Part shown: positions 1 through 9,932 of the stretch, in pieces | How the letters are laid out: each line of letters starts with the position of its first letter | How positions within the stretch are numbered: position 1 is the stretch's first letter | NCBI RefSeq assembly: GCF_014250515.1 | Contig: NZ_CP060202.1 | Span: 555,001-619,000, forward strand | From: Hymenobacter sediminicola | Lineage (GTDB): Bacteria; Bacteroidota; Bacteroidia; Cytophagales; Hymenobacteraceae | Length of the DNA: 64,000 nucleotides | Direction: 5' to 3' | Program-made: the position numbers and the translations under genes | Notes under the pieces: model-generated | The model's database searches: none | Seen by the model: the letters and a program-made list of their open reading frames with translations, nothing else | What the model was told of the DNA's origin: nothing

Positions 1-128
1 AGTAGGAGTGAAAGCAAACAGGTTAGGAAATAGATGAGGGGAAAGCCGATGAAGTTGCCTCGCCCGTTTTACCTTACGGCGGAGCTGTTATCGGCTAACC
101 GGAGCGCAAAAAGTAAACCAAGAAAGTT

Positions 129-599
129 ATGTGGCCTTTCGCCAAGCGCCGTTCAACGCCCTTCCTTTCTGAAAGCTTAAAGCATATTATCAGCCAGAGC
201 CGCGAAGTGGCCATCTGCTCACGCAACGATTTTGTGGGTGCCGAGCATCTGCTGATGGCTGTTCTGGCCGAACCCACGACGTCGGCTGCCCGCGTGCTCG
301 ACCACCTGCTGGTGAGTCCACAGCTGTTTGGGCTGTGCCTGGAAGCACACATAGCGGCATACCAACTAGCACCGGAAGAGCCGCCGCCCAGTGGCAGCTT
401 GCCTCTGACCAAAGAGCTAGAACACGCTTTTAGCAACTGCGGCCGCGTAGCCCGCGAAATGGGCACCATTGAAATAGAAGCCCTGCACCTGTTGCCGCCG
501 CTGCTGGCACTGCCCAACGGGGCTGTGGCCAAACTGGGTGCCGAGTTTGGGCTGACATTCGAGGTGCTGCTGCCGCTGCTCAAACCATCGGCAGCATAG
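129..599 (+). CDS. Stand-alone Clp N-terminal (ClpC/ClpA N-domain) protein
   Basis: The 156-residue protein resembles the double helical repeat that forms the N-domain of ClpA/ClpC/ClpB unfoldases. The first repeat (about residues 12-75) contains AKRRSTPFLSESLKHII and the typical DFVGAEHLLMAVLAEP segment. The second repeat (about 85-150) contains a matching IEALHLLPPLLALP. No AAA+ module follows, since the frame stops at 599. In known systems such N-domains bind adaptors or substrates, so a free one could act as an adaptor or decoy for a Clp machine; that role is inference. No signal peptide is seen, so it is probably cytoplasmic. It starts with ATG at 129 and has no partner gene next to it; the following gene encodes an exported protein. 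Confidence 0.75.
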   Translation: MWPFAKRRSTPFLSESLKHIISQSREVAICSRNDFVGAEHLLMAVLAEPTTSAARVLDHLLVSPQLFGLCLEAHIAAYQLAPEEPPPSGSLPLTKELEHAFSNCGRVAREMGTIEIEALHLLPPLLALPNGAVAKLGAEFGLTFEVLLPLLKPSAA

Positions 600-742
600 C
601 AAACAGAGGAAGCGCGCCACAGTATTTCTCGGTATCTTGATGGTCCCCTTTCGCTGCGGCCGGCTTTTACATTAGAAGTGGCACTTTTTCAGCAGAACTG
701 GGTGTTGGCCCTACACTGTTCCATTCGCTTAATCGTTTGCTT

Positions 743-1192
743 ATGAAATTCTTAACGCTTGCCTGTGTGTTTGGCGGATGTAGCATGCTGGCCGCCGCGC
801 CGGTAGTAGCCGGAAATCCGACGGGAACTTCTTCCGTAACGGTGGTAGTGTCGGCGCTGGCTTCCTCGCAGTCGGTAGTGAAGCTCTACTTCTACAACCT
901 GCGCGACCAGTTTCTCAAGCCACAAGGCTATGCGTTTAAGAAGGTGGTGCAGCCTGGCGGCCAGCGCCAGATTACGCTGCCCGTTGATCTGCCGCACGGC
1001 GAGTGGGCCGTGGCCATCACGCAGGACATGAACAACAACGACAAGCTGGACAAGAATTTCGTGGGCATCCCGACCGAGCCGTTTGCCTTCTCCAACAACG
1101 TGCGCCCCGTAATGGCCCCACCCGATTTCAACGAGTGCAAGTTTGTGGTGGCCGGCCCCGGCAAAGTGGTCAGCATCGTCCTGACCAAGTAA
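743..1192 (+). CDS. DUF2141 family exported protein
   Basis: Small secreted protein of 149 residues. I chose ATG 743 over the in-frame TTG at 737 because it gives a compact signal peptide (MKFLTLACVFGG then a hydrophobic stretch ending near AAPVVAG). The mature part contains the segments typical of DUF2141: LPHGEWAVAITQDMNNN, then LDKNFVGIPTEPFAFSNN, then a final strand FVVAGPGKVVSIVL. The fold is expected to be an immunoglobulin-like beta-sandwich in the periplasm or envelope. DUF2141 proteins have no established biochemical function. A hairpin terminator lies 25 bases downstream, so the gene is probably transcribed alone. Confidence 0.85.
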   Translation: MKFLTLACVFGGCSMLAAAPVVAGNPTGTSSVTVVVSALASSQSVVKLYFYNLRDQFLKPQGYAFKKVVQPGGQRQITLPVDLPHGEWAVAITQDMNNNDKLDKNFVGIPTEPFAFSNNVRPVMAPPDFNECKFVVAGPGKVVSIVLTK

Positions 1193-1216
1193 GCGCCGTT
1201 ACTTTTTCATCAGTAT

Positions 1217-1282
1217 AAGCCAAAGCGGATTTCCGGTTTGCCGCCTTCTATCAGGCCACGCCGGAAATTCGCTTTGGCTTTT
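1217..1282 (+). terminator. Long-stem terminator after the DUF2141 gene
   Basis: A 20-bp inverted repeat with one G-U pair has arms at 1217-1236 and 1261-1280 and a 24-base loop. The right arm runs into a short T tract. It lies just downstream of the stop at 1192 and overlaps the leader of the next gene. Confidence 0.65.
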
Positions 1283-1324
1283 CCATGCCGACGGGGTTTC
1301 TTGCACTTCGTCCATTCCCAGCAC

Positions 1325-4195
1325 ATGCGTAAGCTCCTGTTGCCCGCCCTGGCGGCCCTGGCTTCGGCCGTGGCCGGCCACGCCCAAAGCCTGCCCATCC
1401 TCGACCAGAATCCGCCGGCCCTGCGCTGGCAGCAGGTGAGCACGCCACATTTTCGGGTGCTGTACCCGGCTGGGCTGGAAGAGGCGGCGCAACGCACAGC
1501 TACCCGGCTGGAGCAAGTGTATGGCCCCGGCGCGGCTACGCTCAGCGTCAGTCCGCGCCCCATTTCGGTGGTGATGCAGACGCGTACTAGTGTCAGCAAT
1601 GGCTTCGTGACGTTTCTGCCGCGCCACGCCGAGTTTTTCATCACTCCGCAGCAGGGCATGGGCCTCGGCACTGTCGATTGGCTGGATGGGCTGGTGGTGC
1701 ACGAGTATCGGCACGTGGGGCAGTTTGAGAAGGGCCGGCAGGGAATCGGCCGTTTCCTGAGCCCCTTGCTCGGAGATGGAGCACTGGGTGTGGCGGCGGT
1801 AGGCGTGCCGCAGTGGTTTTTTGAGGGTGACGCCGTGGGCACCGAAACGGCCCTCACGCGCAGTGGCCGGGGCCGGATTCCGGAGTTTGGCGTGGGCCTG
1901 CGCGCCAACCTGCTTTCCGGCCGCTTCTACAACTACCAGAAAGCCGCCAATGGCTCCCTGCGTGACCAGGTGCCCAACTGGTACGTGCTCGGCTACTACC
2001 TGACCTCCTACGCCAAAGCTCATTACGGCCCCGACGTCTGGGACCGGGCCCTGACCCGCTACTACCGCTTTCCGTTCTACCCGTTTTCGTTTTCCGATGG
2101 CCTGAAGCGCACCACGGGTTTGCGTGTGGAAGACCTGTACCAGCGCACCGTGCAGGAACTGGACTCGACCTGGCGGGCCGAGCAGCGCACCCTCCAACTG
2201 ACGGAGGCGCAGGAACTGGCCGGGCAGTACCAAGGCAAGGTATTCACCGAGTACCAATACCCGCAATACGTGAACGACAGCACGGTGCTGGCCCTGAAAA
2301 GCGGCCTCGGCGACATTGCGCAGCTGGTGCTGCTGGACCGGCGCGGCACAGAGCGAAAAATCCATGTGCCGGGCCTGCTGAACCTACCCGAGTTGCTAAG
2401 CGTGGGCGGCGGCAAAGCCGTGTGGCCGGAGTTGCAGCCCGACGCCCGCTGGGGCCAGCGCATCTATTCCGAGTTACGCGTGCTGAACCTGCAGACCCGC
2501 CGCGTGGCGCGCCTCGGCCGCCACCACCGCTACACGGCCGCGGCCCTCTCGCCCAATGGCCAGCGGCTGGTGGCCGTGGAAACGGATACAGCCTACCACC
2601 ATGCGCTGCACCTTCTGGATGCCGGCACCGGTGCCGTACTCCAGACCCTGCCCAACCCGCAAAACGACCTGTACCTGCAGCCCCGTTTTCTGCCCGATGG
2701 CCAGCACATAGCAGCCGTAGTGCTCAAGCCGGGCGGCAAAACCATCGAGGTCCTGGAGCCGGCTACCGGCACGACGCGGCCCCTGCTGCCCGTGGCTAAC
2801 ATCAACCTGACCAACCCGCAGCCCTGGGGCGACTATGTGCTGTACAACTCGCCGCAGTCGGGTATTGATAACATCTATGCGGTGCACGTTACTACCGGGC
2901 AGGTATTTCAAGTAACATCGAGGCCGCTGGGCGCCTATCAGGCGGCCGTTTCGCCGGATGGCCAGCGGCTAGCTTTCCACGATTACCGGGCCACCGGCGC
3001 ACGCGTAGTAGAAATGCCCCTGAACCCGGCCGCCTGGCAGCCGGTGCCGGCCGCTCCGGCCGATGCGGTGCAGCCCTACGCTGCGGCGCTGGCGGCGCGG
3101 GAGCCGGGCGCGGCGGCCGTGGTGCCGCTGCTGGGCGTGGCGTCGCGCCAGGACTCGGTGGCGCGGTATCCGATGCGGCCGTATTCGGTGCTGCGCAATG
3201 CATTCAACGTGTTCAGCTGGGGTGTGGTGCAAAGCCCGACCGGCAACAGCGTGAGTCTGGGCGTCCGGTCGCAGGACGTGCTGAGCACCACGCAAGCCAT
3301 TGCGGGTGTCAGCTACGACCAGAACGAGCGGACAGCGGCCGTATTCGGCGGCTTCAGCTACCAGGGCCAGTATCCGGTGCTCGATGCCGAAATCAGCCAC
3401 GGCGGCCGCGACGTGACCATCCGCCGCAACGGTGCTCTGCTCCGCGACCAATGGCAGGCCACCCGCCTCACTACCGGCCTGCGCCTGCCGCTCACGCTCA
3501 CCCGCTCCCGGATGCTCTCGGCCCTCACTCTAAGCAGCTACTACCTGCACGAGCGAGTCAGCGGCTACGACCTGCCGGTACGCTTCCGCTCCGAACCCGG
3601 CCCCGACCAGCCCGTGCATGCGCTCCAGACCACGCTCAGCTACGTGGCTCAGCTCAAGCAAAGTGCCCGCGACGTGGCCCCATGCCTGGGCGGCACGCTG
3701 TTGCTCACGTCGCGGCTTACGCCTTTCAGGACCGGGCTGGACGCGCGGCAGTGGGGGGCGCAAGGCAGTGTATTTCTGCCCGGCCTGGCCAAGCACCATG
3801 CGCTGCGCTTGCGCGCTGGCTACCAGTATCAGCAGCAGAGCCAGTATCAGTTTGCTTCGGCCGTGTCGTTTCCGCGTGGTGAGGGCTACGTGAGTTTTGA
3901 TAGGCTGCGGGCTGCCTCCGTAGACTACTATTTGCCGCTGGCGTTTCCGCATTGGTCAGTGGGGCGGGTGCTGTACGTGCAGCGGCTGCGGGCCACTACC
4001 TTTCTGGATGTAGCGCAGGGCCGCAGCGCGGGTATATCTGGGGCCGGTAACTACCGCAATGTGGGCCTCGATGTGGCGGCACTGTTCAATGTGCTGCGCC
4101 TGCGTACGCCGCTGGAAGCTGGCTTGCGGCTGGTGGTGAACACTTACACCAATGAACTGATTCTGGAGCCGCTGGCTTTCAGCATCCGGCTGTAG
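1325..4195 (+). CDS. Predicted peptidase-MA-like zincin with WD40/TolB-type propeller and C-terminal outer-membrane barrel
   Basis: The 956-residue protein is predicted to be exported. ATG 1325 gives a clear signal peptide (MRKLLLPALAALASAVAGHAQ); the longer frame from 1238 adds residues with no signal character. Residues 126-130 are HEYRH, an HExxH zinc motif, and 37 residues after the motif glutamate comes WFFEGDA with E167, the usual third ligand of gluzincin (peptidase MA) enzymes. Residues about 300-640 hold repeated PD40/TolB-like blades (for example LSPNGQRLVAVETD and VSPDGQRLAFHDY). The last about 290 residues are alternating amphipathic strands ending ILEPLAFSIRL, as expected of an outer-membrane barrel. 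Zinc proteolysis at the cell surface is inferred from the motif, and the substrate is unknown. The DUF2141 terminator upstream suggests an independent transcript. Confidence 0.8.
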   Translation: MRKLLLPALAALASAVAGHAQSLPILDQNPPALRWQQVSTPHFRVLYPAGLEEAAQRTATRLEQVYGPGAATLSVSPRPISVVMQTRTSVSNGFVTFLPRHAEFFITPQQGMGLGTVDWLDGLVVHEYRHVGQFEKGRQGIGRFLSPLLGDGALGVAAVGVPQWFFEGDAVGTETALTRSGRGRIPEFGVGLRANLLSGRFYNYQKAANGSLRDQVPNWYVLGYYLTSYAKAHYGPDVWDRALTRYYRFPFYPFSFSDGLKRTTGLRVEDLYQRTVQELDSTWRAEQRTLQLTEAQELAGQYQGKVFTEYQYPQYVNDSTVLALKSGLGDIAQLVLLDRRGTERKIHVPGLLNLPELLSVGGGKAVWPELQPDARWGQRIYSELRVLNLQTRRVARLGRHHRYTAAALSPNGQRLVAVETDTAYHHALHLLDAGTGAVLQTLPNPQNDLYLQPRFLPDGQHIAAVVLKPGGKTIEVLEPATGTTRPLLPVANINLTNPQPWGDYVLYNSPQSGIDNIYAVHVTTGQVFQVTSRPLGAYQAAVSPDGQRLAFHDYRATGARVVEMPLNPAAWQPVPAAPADAVQPYAAALAAREPGAAAVVPLLGVASRQDSVARYPMRPYSVLRNAFNVFSWGVVQSPTGNSVSLGVRSQDVLSTTQAIAGVSYDQNERTAAVFGGFSYQGQYPVLDAEISHGGRDVTIRRNGALLRDQWQATRLTTGLRLPLTLTRSRMLSALTLSSYYLHERVSGYDLPVRFRSEPGPDQPVHALQTTLSYVAQLKQSARDVAPCLGGTLLLTSRLTPFRTGLDARQWGAQGSVFLPGLAKHHALRLRAGYQYQQQSQYQFASAVSFPRGEGYVSFDRLRAASVDYYLPLAFPHWSVGRVLYVQRLRATTFLDVAQGRSAGISGAGNYRNVGLDVAALFNVLRLRTPLEAGLRLVVNTYTNELILEPLAFSIRL

Positions 4196-4340
4196 GAGTC
4201 TGCCTCATATAGTCGCGAAACGGGTGCGCAGGCTGGGGTGTTTCTCATGGGGTAAGCCACTACTGCCAGTACAGGCGGCTTTTGGTGATACATTTACCTC
4301 AGTGTCCGACTATATATCTACTTAATTCTTACTGATACCC

Positions 4341-6887
4341 GTGAAATTTCCGCCTATTCCTGCCTTGCGTTACCTGACTATAGGTGCCACCACTACTTCC
4401 GTTATTGCTATTAGTCTTGCTTTTCGGCTTCCCGCCGATCCGGCTGAAAAGCTGGTGGAGCGCCTGCTGGCGTTTTATGCCGAAGCCCAGCCTGAAGTCA
4501 GCTACCTGCACCTCAACCAAGCTGCCTATGCCGCCGGCGAAACCGTGTGGTTTAAAGCCTACGTGGCCGATGCCCGCTACCACCGGCTCGATTCGCTCAG
4601 CCGGGTGCTGTATGTAGATGTAGTAAGTCCTTCCGGACGCCGCGTACTGCTGCGCCGTACGCTGGCGCTGCGCGGTGGCCTGGCCCACGGCGACCTGGCC
4701 CTGCCCGATACGCTGGCCCAAGGCGTGTATACGGTGCGCGCTTATACCTCCTGGATGCGCAACGCCGGGGAGCAGCTGTTTTTCTCGCGCCGTCTTCCTG
4801 TATGGCAAATGGCTTCACCGGCTACTGATGAGGTGGGCACCCCGGCCGGCAAAACAACCTCCGCCCGCCGTAGTTCGGCACGGCCAGCCGCTGCCCTGCG
4901 CCCCGACGTGCAGTTTTTTCCGGAAGGCGGCGACTACGTGGCCGGTCTGGCTACGGTAGTAGGAGTGAAGGCCATGGATGCCACCGGCACTGGCTTAGCC
5001 GTGCGCGGCGAAATCCTAGATGAGCAGAACCAGGTGCAAGCCAGCTTCAGTACGCCCGCCCTGGGCATGAGTTCTTTCAACTTCACGCCGGCCCCTGGCC
5101 GCCGCTACCACGCCCGCGTCGTATTGCCAACCGGCGCCACCGCCGACTACCCGCTGCCGGCTGCCTTGCCGGATGGCTTTGTGATGAACACGCGGGAAGC
5201 CGGCAACTCGCTGAAAGTATTTATCCGGCACCGGGCGGCAGCCGGGACATCGGCAAAACCTGCCGGGTTTAGGCTGCTGGCGCATGTGCGTGGCACACCG
5301 GTGTATATGGGGCAGGGGCAGATTCAGGCCGACGAAACCTTCTCGGCTTCATTGCCCAAAGACAAGATGCCTGCCGGCGTGCTGCACCTCACGTTGTTCG
5401 ATGACCAGCAGCAGCCTCGCGCCGAACGGCTGGCGTTTGTACCCGATGCCCGCCCGCTACGCGTAACCGTGCGCCCCGATAAGTCCGGCTACGGCCCGCG
5501 CGAAGCCGTGACCGTGGATGTGGAAGTGCGCACGGCCGACGGAGCGCCGGCCGCCGCCGAGTTGTCGCTGGCCGTAACCAGTGAGGCAGGCCTGCCAGCT
5601 ACTGCTACCACCGATGCTACCATCGAGTCGCAACTGCTGCTGACCTCGGAGCTGAAAGGCTACGTCGAAAATCCTGGGTACTACTTCCGCAACTCCACAC
5701 CCGAAACCCGATTGGCCCTCGACCAGCTGCTGCTGACGCAGGGCTGGAGCCGCTTTGTGTGGCGGGAGCTGCTGCAGGACGTTTCGCCCGTAGCCAACTA
5801 CCAGTTTCTGCCTGAGCAGAGCCTTTCGCTGGGAGGCCGGCTGGTGCGCGCCAATCAGAAGCCCGTGCCCAACGGTAGCGTGACGCTGCTGCAACAACCA
5901 AGCAGAAGCGTAAGTACCGGCCAGGCGAATGCGCAGGGGCAATTCCTGTTTATGGGCTTCAGCGGCCAAGATTCAACGAAGGTGGTAGTGCAGGCCCGCA
6001 CCGAGAAAGGCAGCAGCAACGTGCTGGTGCAGCTGAATGAGCTATGGCCGCTGCCAGCTAAACCGCTACCCCTGCCGCTACTGGTACCCGCAGCTGCTCC
6101 CGAAGTAGCGGCCTACACCCAGCGTAGCCGCCGCCAGCAGGTACTGGAGCAGCAATACCGCCCCGATTCGAGCCGGAGTATTCAGCTCCGCAACGTCACG
6201 GTGAAAGGAAGCCGACCAGCAGAGCCCGCGCGTGACATTCGCTCTATTCATAGCAACCCCAGCGCGGTACTGAATCTGCGCGACATTCCGCAGGCCAATG
6301 CCTACACTGATATTTTCCAGCTGCTGCAGGGCCGCGTAGCCGGCGTGCAAGTAACCCGCAGCGGCTCTTCTTACAACGTATTGATACGGGGTATTACCAG
6401 CCTGTCGGGACCCAGCCAGCCGCTGTTTCTGCTGGATGGCGTGCCGCTGTCGGATGCGGATGCGCTGATGGGAATTTCGCCCTCCATTGTGGAGCGTATT
6501 GAAGTGCTGAAAGGCCCCTCGGCTGCCATATACGGCATGCGGGGCGGCGCTGGGGCCATTGCCGTTTTCACCAAAACCGGCAACCCCGACTACGACTACA
6601 GCAAGGAGCCCGCTGCGGGCATCGTAACGCGCCTGCTGCCGGCCTACTACCGGGCCCGCGAGTTCTATGCCCCGCGCTACGAAAAAGCCCCGGCTGCTGC
6701 TCGCCCCGACCCGCGCGCTACCACGCTCTATTGGCTGCCGCGCCTGGCCGTTTCCGCGTCCGGCACGGCCCGCTTTACCTTCTACACTGCCGACCAGGGC
6801 GGCACCTTCCGCGTCAGCGCCGAAGGCATTGGGGCTGCCGGCCAGCCGGCGCTGGGCGCGTCGGCCCTGCGCGTCACGCCCCGCTAA
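4341..6887 (+). CDS. MG-domain protein with TonB plug domain but no beta-barrel
   Basis: The 848-residue exported protein starts with GTG at 4341. Its N-terminal segment (ITSVIAISLAFRLPADP region) looks like a signal peptide. The early part contains VSYLHLNQAAYAAGETVWFKAYV and later VRPDKSGYGPREAVTVDVEV, both like the macroglobulin (MG2) strands of alpha-2-macroglobulins. Near residues 650-760 there is a clear TonB-receptor plug: DIFQLLQGRVAGVQVTR, NVLIRGITSL, PLFLLDGVPL, IERI-type EVLKGPSAAIYGMRGGAGAI. Only about 100 residues follow, far too few for the 22-strand barrel of a true receptor. This architecture is known in Bacteroidota but its function is not established. The plug may dock to another receptor or to TonB; that is inference. 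The flanking gene on the far side is convergent. Confidence 0.85.
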   Translation: MKFPPIPALRYLTIGATTTSVIAISLAFRLPADPAEKLVERLLAFYAEAQPEVSYLHLNQAAYAAGETVWFKAYVADARYHRLDSLSRVLYVDVVSPSGRRVLLRRTLALRGGLAHGDLALPDTLAQGVYTVRAYTSWMRNAGEQLFFSRRLPVWQMASPATDEVGTPAGKTTSARRSSARPAAALRPDVQFFPEGGDYVAGLATVVGVKAMDATGTGLAVRGEILDEQNQVQASFSTPALGMSSFNFTPAPGRRYHARVVLPTGATADYPLPAALPDGFVMNTREAGNSLKVFIRHRAAAGTSAKPAGFRLLAHVRGTPVYMGQGQIQADETFSASLPKDKMPAGVLHLTLFDDQQQPRAERLAFVPDARPLRVTVRPDKSGYGPREAVTVDVEVRTADGAPAAAELSLAVTSEAGLPATATTDATIESQLLLTSELKGYVENPGYYFRNSTPETRLALDQLLLTQGWSRFVWRELLQDVSPVANYQFLPEQSLSLGGRLVRANQKPVPNGSVTLLQQPSRSVSTGQANAQGQFLFMGFSGQDSTKVVVQARTEKGSSNVLVQLNELWPLPAKPLPLPLLVPAAAPEVAAYTQRSRRQQVLEQQYRPDSSRSIQLRNVTVKGSRPAEPARDIRSIHSNPSAVLNLRDIPQANAYTDIFQLLQGRVAGVQVTRSGSSYNVLIRGITSLSGPSQPLFLLDGVPLSDADALMGISPSIVERIEVLKGPSAAIYGMRGGAGAIAVFTKTGNPDYDYSKEPAAGIVTRLLPAYYRAREFYAPRYEKAPAAARPDPRATTLYWLPRLAVSASGTARFTFYTADQGGTFRVSAEGIGAAGQPALGASALRVTPR

Positions 6888-6891
6888 TACC

Positions 6892-7377
6892 TTAGAGTTT
6901 TCGAAACGGGTGCCGGCCCAGCGCCAATCGTTCGGCCAGCTCCACGGCGCGGCGGGCGCGGGTTTCGGGTTGCTTGGCGCTGGCTACGTGCTGCGCCATG
7001 GCCCGCCGCATGGCCCCTGTCTGCCCGGCAAAGGTGGCAGCGGCCTCAGGCCACGCTTCCAGTGCTTCGGCTAGCTCTTCGGGCGGGTCCACGTGGTCGG
7101 GGTCCGGGTCGGGAGTGAGGCTGACGGTGAGGTGCTGGCCCAGCTGAATGCCGATGGCGCGGCACAGGTCTTTGTTGAGCATGAGGTAGCGCCCGCCACC
7201 GGGCAGCGGCAGCAGCCCCAGCCGCACGGCGTGGCCGTTTACGGTACCTGTCACGCGTTTCGCGCTTTTGCCGCCCAGCGCCTCCACCATTAGCGGCGGC
7301 ACTACTACTATCTGGGTAGGCATGAAGCTGGGGCCGCCGGCCTCCAGCTGCGCCTGAAAAGTGTGCGAGGTTTCCAT
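6892..7377 (-). CDS. DUF1905 / YdeI-OmdA family protein
   Basis: The protein has 161 residues. Residues 1-80 match the DUF1905 small beta-barrel type, with segments HTFQAQLEAGG, FMPTQIVVVPPLMVEALG, VTGTVNGHAVRLGLLPLPGGGRYLMLNKDL and IGIQLGQHLTVSLTPD. Residues 90-155 are a helical segment of the YdeI/OmpD-associated (OmdA, bacteriocin-protection) type, ending RRAVELAERLALGRHPF. No signal peptide is visible, so it is probably cytoplasmic. The biochemical role of this two-domain family is not firmly known. Its stop lies 4 bases from that of the preceding convergent gene, with no obvious terminator between them. Confidence 0.8.
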   Translation of the reverse strand: METSHTFQAQLEAGGPSFMPTQIVVVPPLMVEALGGKSAKRVTGTVNGHAVRLGLLPLPGGGRYLMLNKDLCRAIGIQLGQHLTVSLTPDPDPDHVDPPEELAEALEAWPEAAATFAGQTGAMRRAMAQHVASAKQPETRARRAVELAERLALGRHPFRKL

Positions 7378-7645
7378 GCAGTGAAAGTAAAGTGCCCGGC
7401 TGTAATGTCAGATCAAGCCAGCCCAGCAACAAGTGGTGTCTGGTAAGCAGGCTAGGCTACGGCTCTTTTGTAGCAAGTGTAACAGAGGTAGGGGTTTTAT
7501 TCAGCTAACGTTCTGCTTTATGCTGATCTGTATGCAGCGCATTTATGTCCTCGGCATGCCTCCTAAACTTTGATTCTGGCGGATTTGGCCCCAACTTGCC
7601 TAATCCGTGGCCGCCCCAGCGGCAATTCCCTCCGGAATCCGACTT

Positions 7646-9925
7646 ATGCTCAAAATCAACAAACAAGACGCCCTCGACTACCACTCCCAGAGTCCTGCCG
7701 GCAAGATTGAGGTAGTGCCCACCAAGCCCGTCAGCACCCAGCTGGACCTGGCGCTGGCCTACTCGCCGGGCGTGGCCGAGCCCTGCCTGGCCATTGCTGC
7801 CAATCCCGACGACGTTTATAAATACACTGCCAAGGGCAACCTGGTGGCCGTTATCAGCAACGGTACGGCCGTGCTGGGCCTCGGCAACATCGGGCCGGCT
7901 GCCAGCAAGCCCGTCATGGAAGGCAAGGGCGTACTGTTCAAGAAATTCGCCGGCATCGACTGCTTCGACATCGAAATCGACGCCACCGACCCCGACGAGT
8001 TCATCCGCATCGTGAAGGCGCTGGAGCCCACGTTCGGCGGCATCAACCTCGAAGACATCAAGGCCCCGGAGTGCTTCCGCATCGAGACGGAGCTGCGCGA
8101 GAAGATGAACATCCCGCTCATGCACGACGACCAGCACGGCACGGCCATCATTTCGTCGGCGGCGCTGCTCAACGGGCTGGAAGTGGTGGGCAAAAGCATC
8201 AAGGAAATCAAGCTGGTGGTGAGCGGCGCGGGCGCGGCTGCCATCAGCTGCCTGCGCCTGTACCTGGCGCTGGGCCTCAAGCTCGAAAACGTGGTGGTGT
8301 TCGACAAGGATGGCATCATTCATGCCGGCCGCACCGACCTGGCGCCGCTGCAGATGCAGTTTGCCACCAGCCGGTCCATCAGCACGCTGGCCGAGGCTAT
8401 GGAAGGTGCCGACGTGTTCCTGGGCCTTTCGGCGGCCAACGTGCTGCCCGCCGAGCTGCTGCTGAAAATGGCCGACAACCCCATTGTATTCGCGCTGGCC
8501 AACCCTTCGCCGGAAATTGCCTACGAACTGGCCGTGGCCACCCGCCCCGACCTGATTATGGCCACCGGCCGCTCCGACCACCCCAACCAGGTGAACAACG
8601 TACTCGGCTTCCCCTACATCTTCCGGGGCGCGCTGGACGTACGGGCCACCGAAATCAACGAGGCTATGAAGCTGGCCGCCGTGCGCGCCCTCTCCGACCT
8701 GGCCAAGGAGCCCGTGCCGGATATGGTAAACCGCGCCTACGGCGACAATACGCTGGCCTTTGGCCGGACCTACCTCATTCCCAAGCCCCTCGACCCGCGC
8801 CTGATTACGACGGTAAGTCCGGCTGTGGCCAAAGCCGCCATGGAAAGCGGCTCGGCCCGCCGCAACATCGAGGACTGGACTGCCTACGAGGACGAGCTGC
8901 GCGGCCGCCTCGGCGTGAACCAGAAGCTGATGAACCGCATCACGTCGGCGGCCCGCGCCAACCCCAAGCGGGTGGTCTTCGCCGAAGCCGACAACTACAA
9001 AATCCTCAAAGCAGCCCAGATTCTGTTCGACGAAGGCATTGCGGTGCCCATTCTGCTCGGCAACCGCAAAAAGCTGGAAGGCATTGCGCAGGCCAATAAC
9101 CTCGACCTGAATGGCTGCCAGATTATTGATATTCTGGAAGAGGACGCCAAGCGCGAAGAGTACGCCAACCTGCTGTATGAAAAGCGCCGCCGCCGCGGCA
9201 TCACGCTCTACGAAGGCCGCCGCCTGCTGCGCGAGCGGAACTACTACGGCTCGATGATGCTGGAAACCGGCGAGGCCGACGCCTTCATCACTGGTCTCAC
9301 TAAAGACTATGGCAAGAGCATTGTGCCCTCGCTGCAGGTGATTGGGGTGGAGGAAGGCGTGAAGCGTGTGGCCTCTATGTACATCATTCAGCACAAGAAA
9401 GGCCCGTTCTTCTTCGCCGATACTACCGTCAACATCGACCCCACGGCCGAGGAAATGGTGGACATCATCGGCCTCACGGCCGAGGCTGTGCGCTTCTTCG
9501 ACGCCGAGCCGCGGGTGGCCGTTATCAGCTACTCCAACTTCGGCTCCAACCCCGGCGAGCTGCCCGATAAGTCGCGCCGCGCTACGGAGTTGGCCAAAAA
9601 GCGCTACCCCGACCTGATTCTGGACGGCGAAATGCAGGCCAACACCGCCCTGAACCCGCAGCTACTGCGCGAACAGTACCCGTTTTCGGAACTGGCCGAC
9701 AAAGGCGGCGCCAACACGCTCATTTTCCCGAATGTGATTAGCGGCAACATTGCCTACAAAGTGCTCCAGGAAATTGGGGGCGCCGAGGTAATCGGGCCAG
9801 TGCTGATGGGCATGCGCAAGCCGGTGCACATTCTGCAGCTGGGCGCCTCCGTCCGCGAAATCGTGAATATGGCTTCCATTGCCGTGGTCGACGCGCAGCA
9901 AAGCCAGGTGAGCCGCGGCCTGTAG
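7646..9925 (+). CDS. maeB: NADP-dependent malic enzyme fused to a phosphotransacetylase-like domain
   Basis: The 759-residue protein has the MaeB architecture. Residues 1-430 form the malic enzyme, which oxidatively decarboxylates malate to pyruvate with reduction of NADP. Visible parts include [31 protein letters not shown], the metal-site region [13 protein letters not shown], the DDQHGTAII motif, and the dinucleotide fold [17 protein letters not shown]. Residues 430-759 are phosphate acetyl/butyryltransferase-like ([43 protein letters not shown]-type [15 protein letters not shown]). In known MaeB enzymes this second domain is regulatory, binding acetyl-CoA, and is not catalytic. ATG 7646 is preferred over a GTG 39 bases upstream because [13 protein letters not shown] is the usual start. 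It leads the block containing ruvA, sprA and gcvH. Confidence 0.95.
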   Translation: MLKINKQDALDYHSQSPAGKIEVVPTKPVSTQLDLALAYSPGVAEPCLAIAANPDDVYKYTAKGNLVAVISNGTAVLGLGNIGPAASKPVMEGKGVLFKKFAGIDCFDIEIDATDPDEFIRIVKALEPTFGGINLEDIKAPECFRIETELREKMNIPLMHDDQHGTAIISSAALLNGLEVVGKSIKEIKLVVSGAGAAAISCLRLYLALGLKLENVVVFDKDGIIHAGRTDLAPLQMQFATSRSISTLAEAMEGADVFLGLSAANVLPAELLLKMADNPIVFALANPSPEIAYELAVATRPDLIMATGRSDHPNQVNNVLGFPYIFRGALDVRATEINEAMKLAAVRALSDLAKEPVPDMVNRAYGDNTLAFGRTYLIPKPLDPRLITTVSPAVAKAAMESGSARRNIEDWTAYEDELRGRLGVNQKLMNRITSAARANPKRVVFAEADNYKILKAAQILFDEGIAVPILLGNRKKLEGIAQANNLDLNGCQIIDILEEDAKREEYANLLYEKRRRRGITLYEGRRLLRERNYYGSMMLETGEADAFITGLTKDYGKSIVPSLQVIGVEEGVKRVASMYIIQHKKGPFFFADTTVNIDPTAEEMVDIIGLTAEAVRFFDAEPRVAVISYSNFGSNPGELPDKSRRATELAKKRYPDLILDGEMQANTALNPQLLREQYPFSELADKGGANTLIFPNVISGNIAYKVLQEIGGAEVIGPVLMGMRKPVHILQLGASVREIVNMASIAVVDAQQSQVSRGL

Positions 9926-9932
9926 TGGCACT

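Noticed and set aside
1217..1282. Inverted repeat as remnant of an insertion sequence
   Set aside because: No transposase, no target duplication, and the position just after a stop codon with T-run fits a terminator.
7505..9394. A 629-codon open frame on the minus strand opposite maeB
   Set aside because: It is the antisense of a clear malic enzyme gene; its protein is histidine/glycine/valine-rich with no domain and has no start or promoter support. High GC at third positions keeps the antisense frame open.
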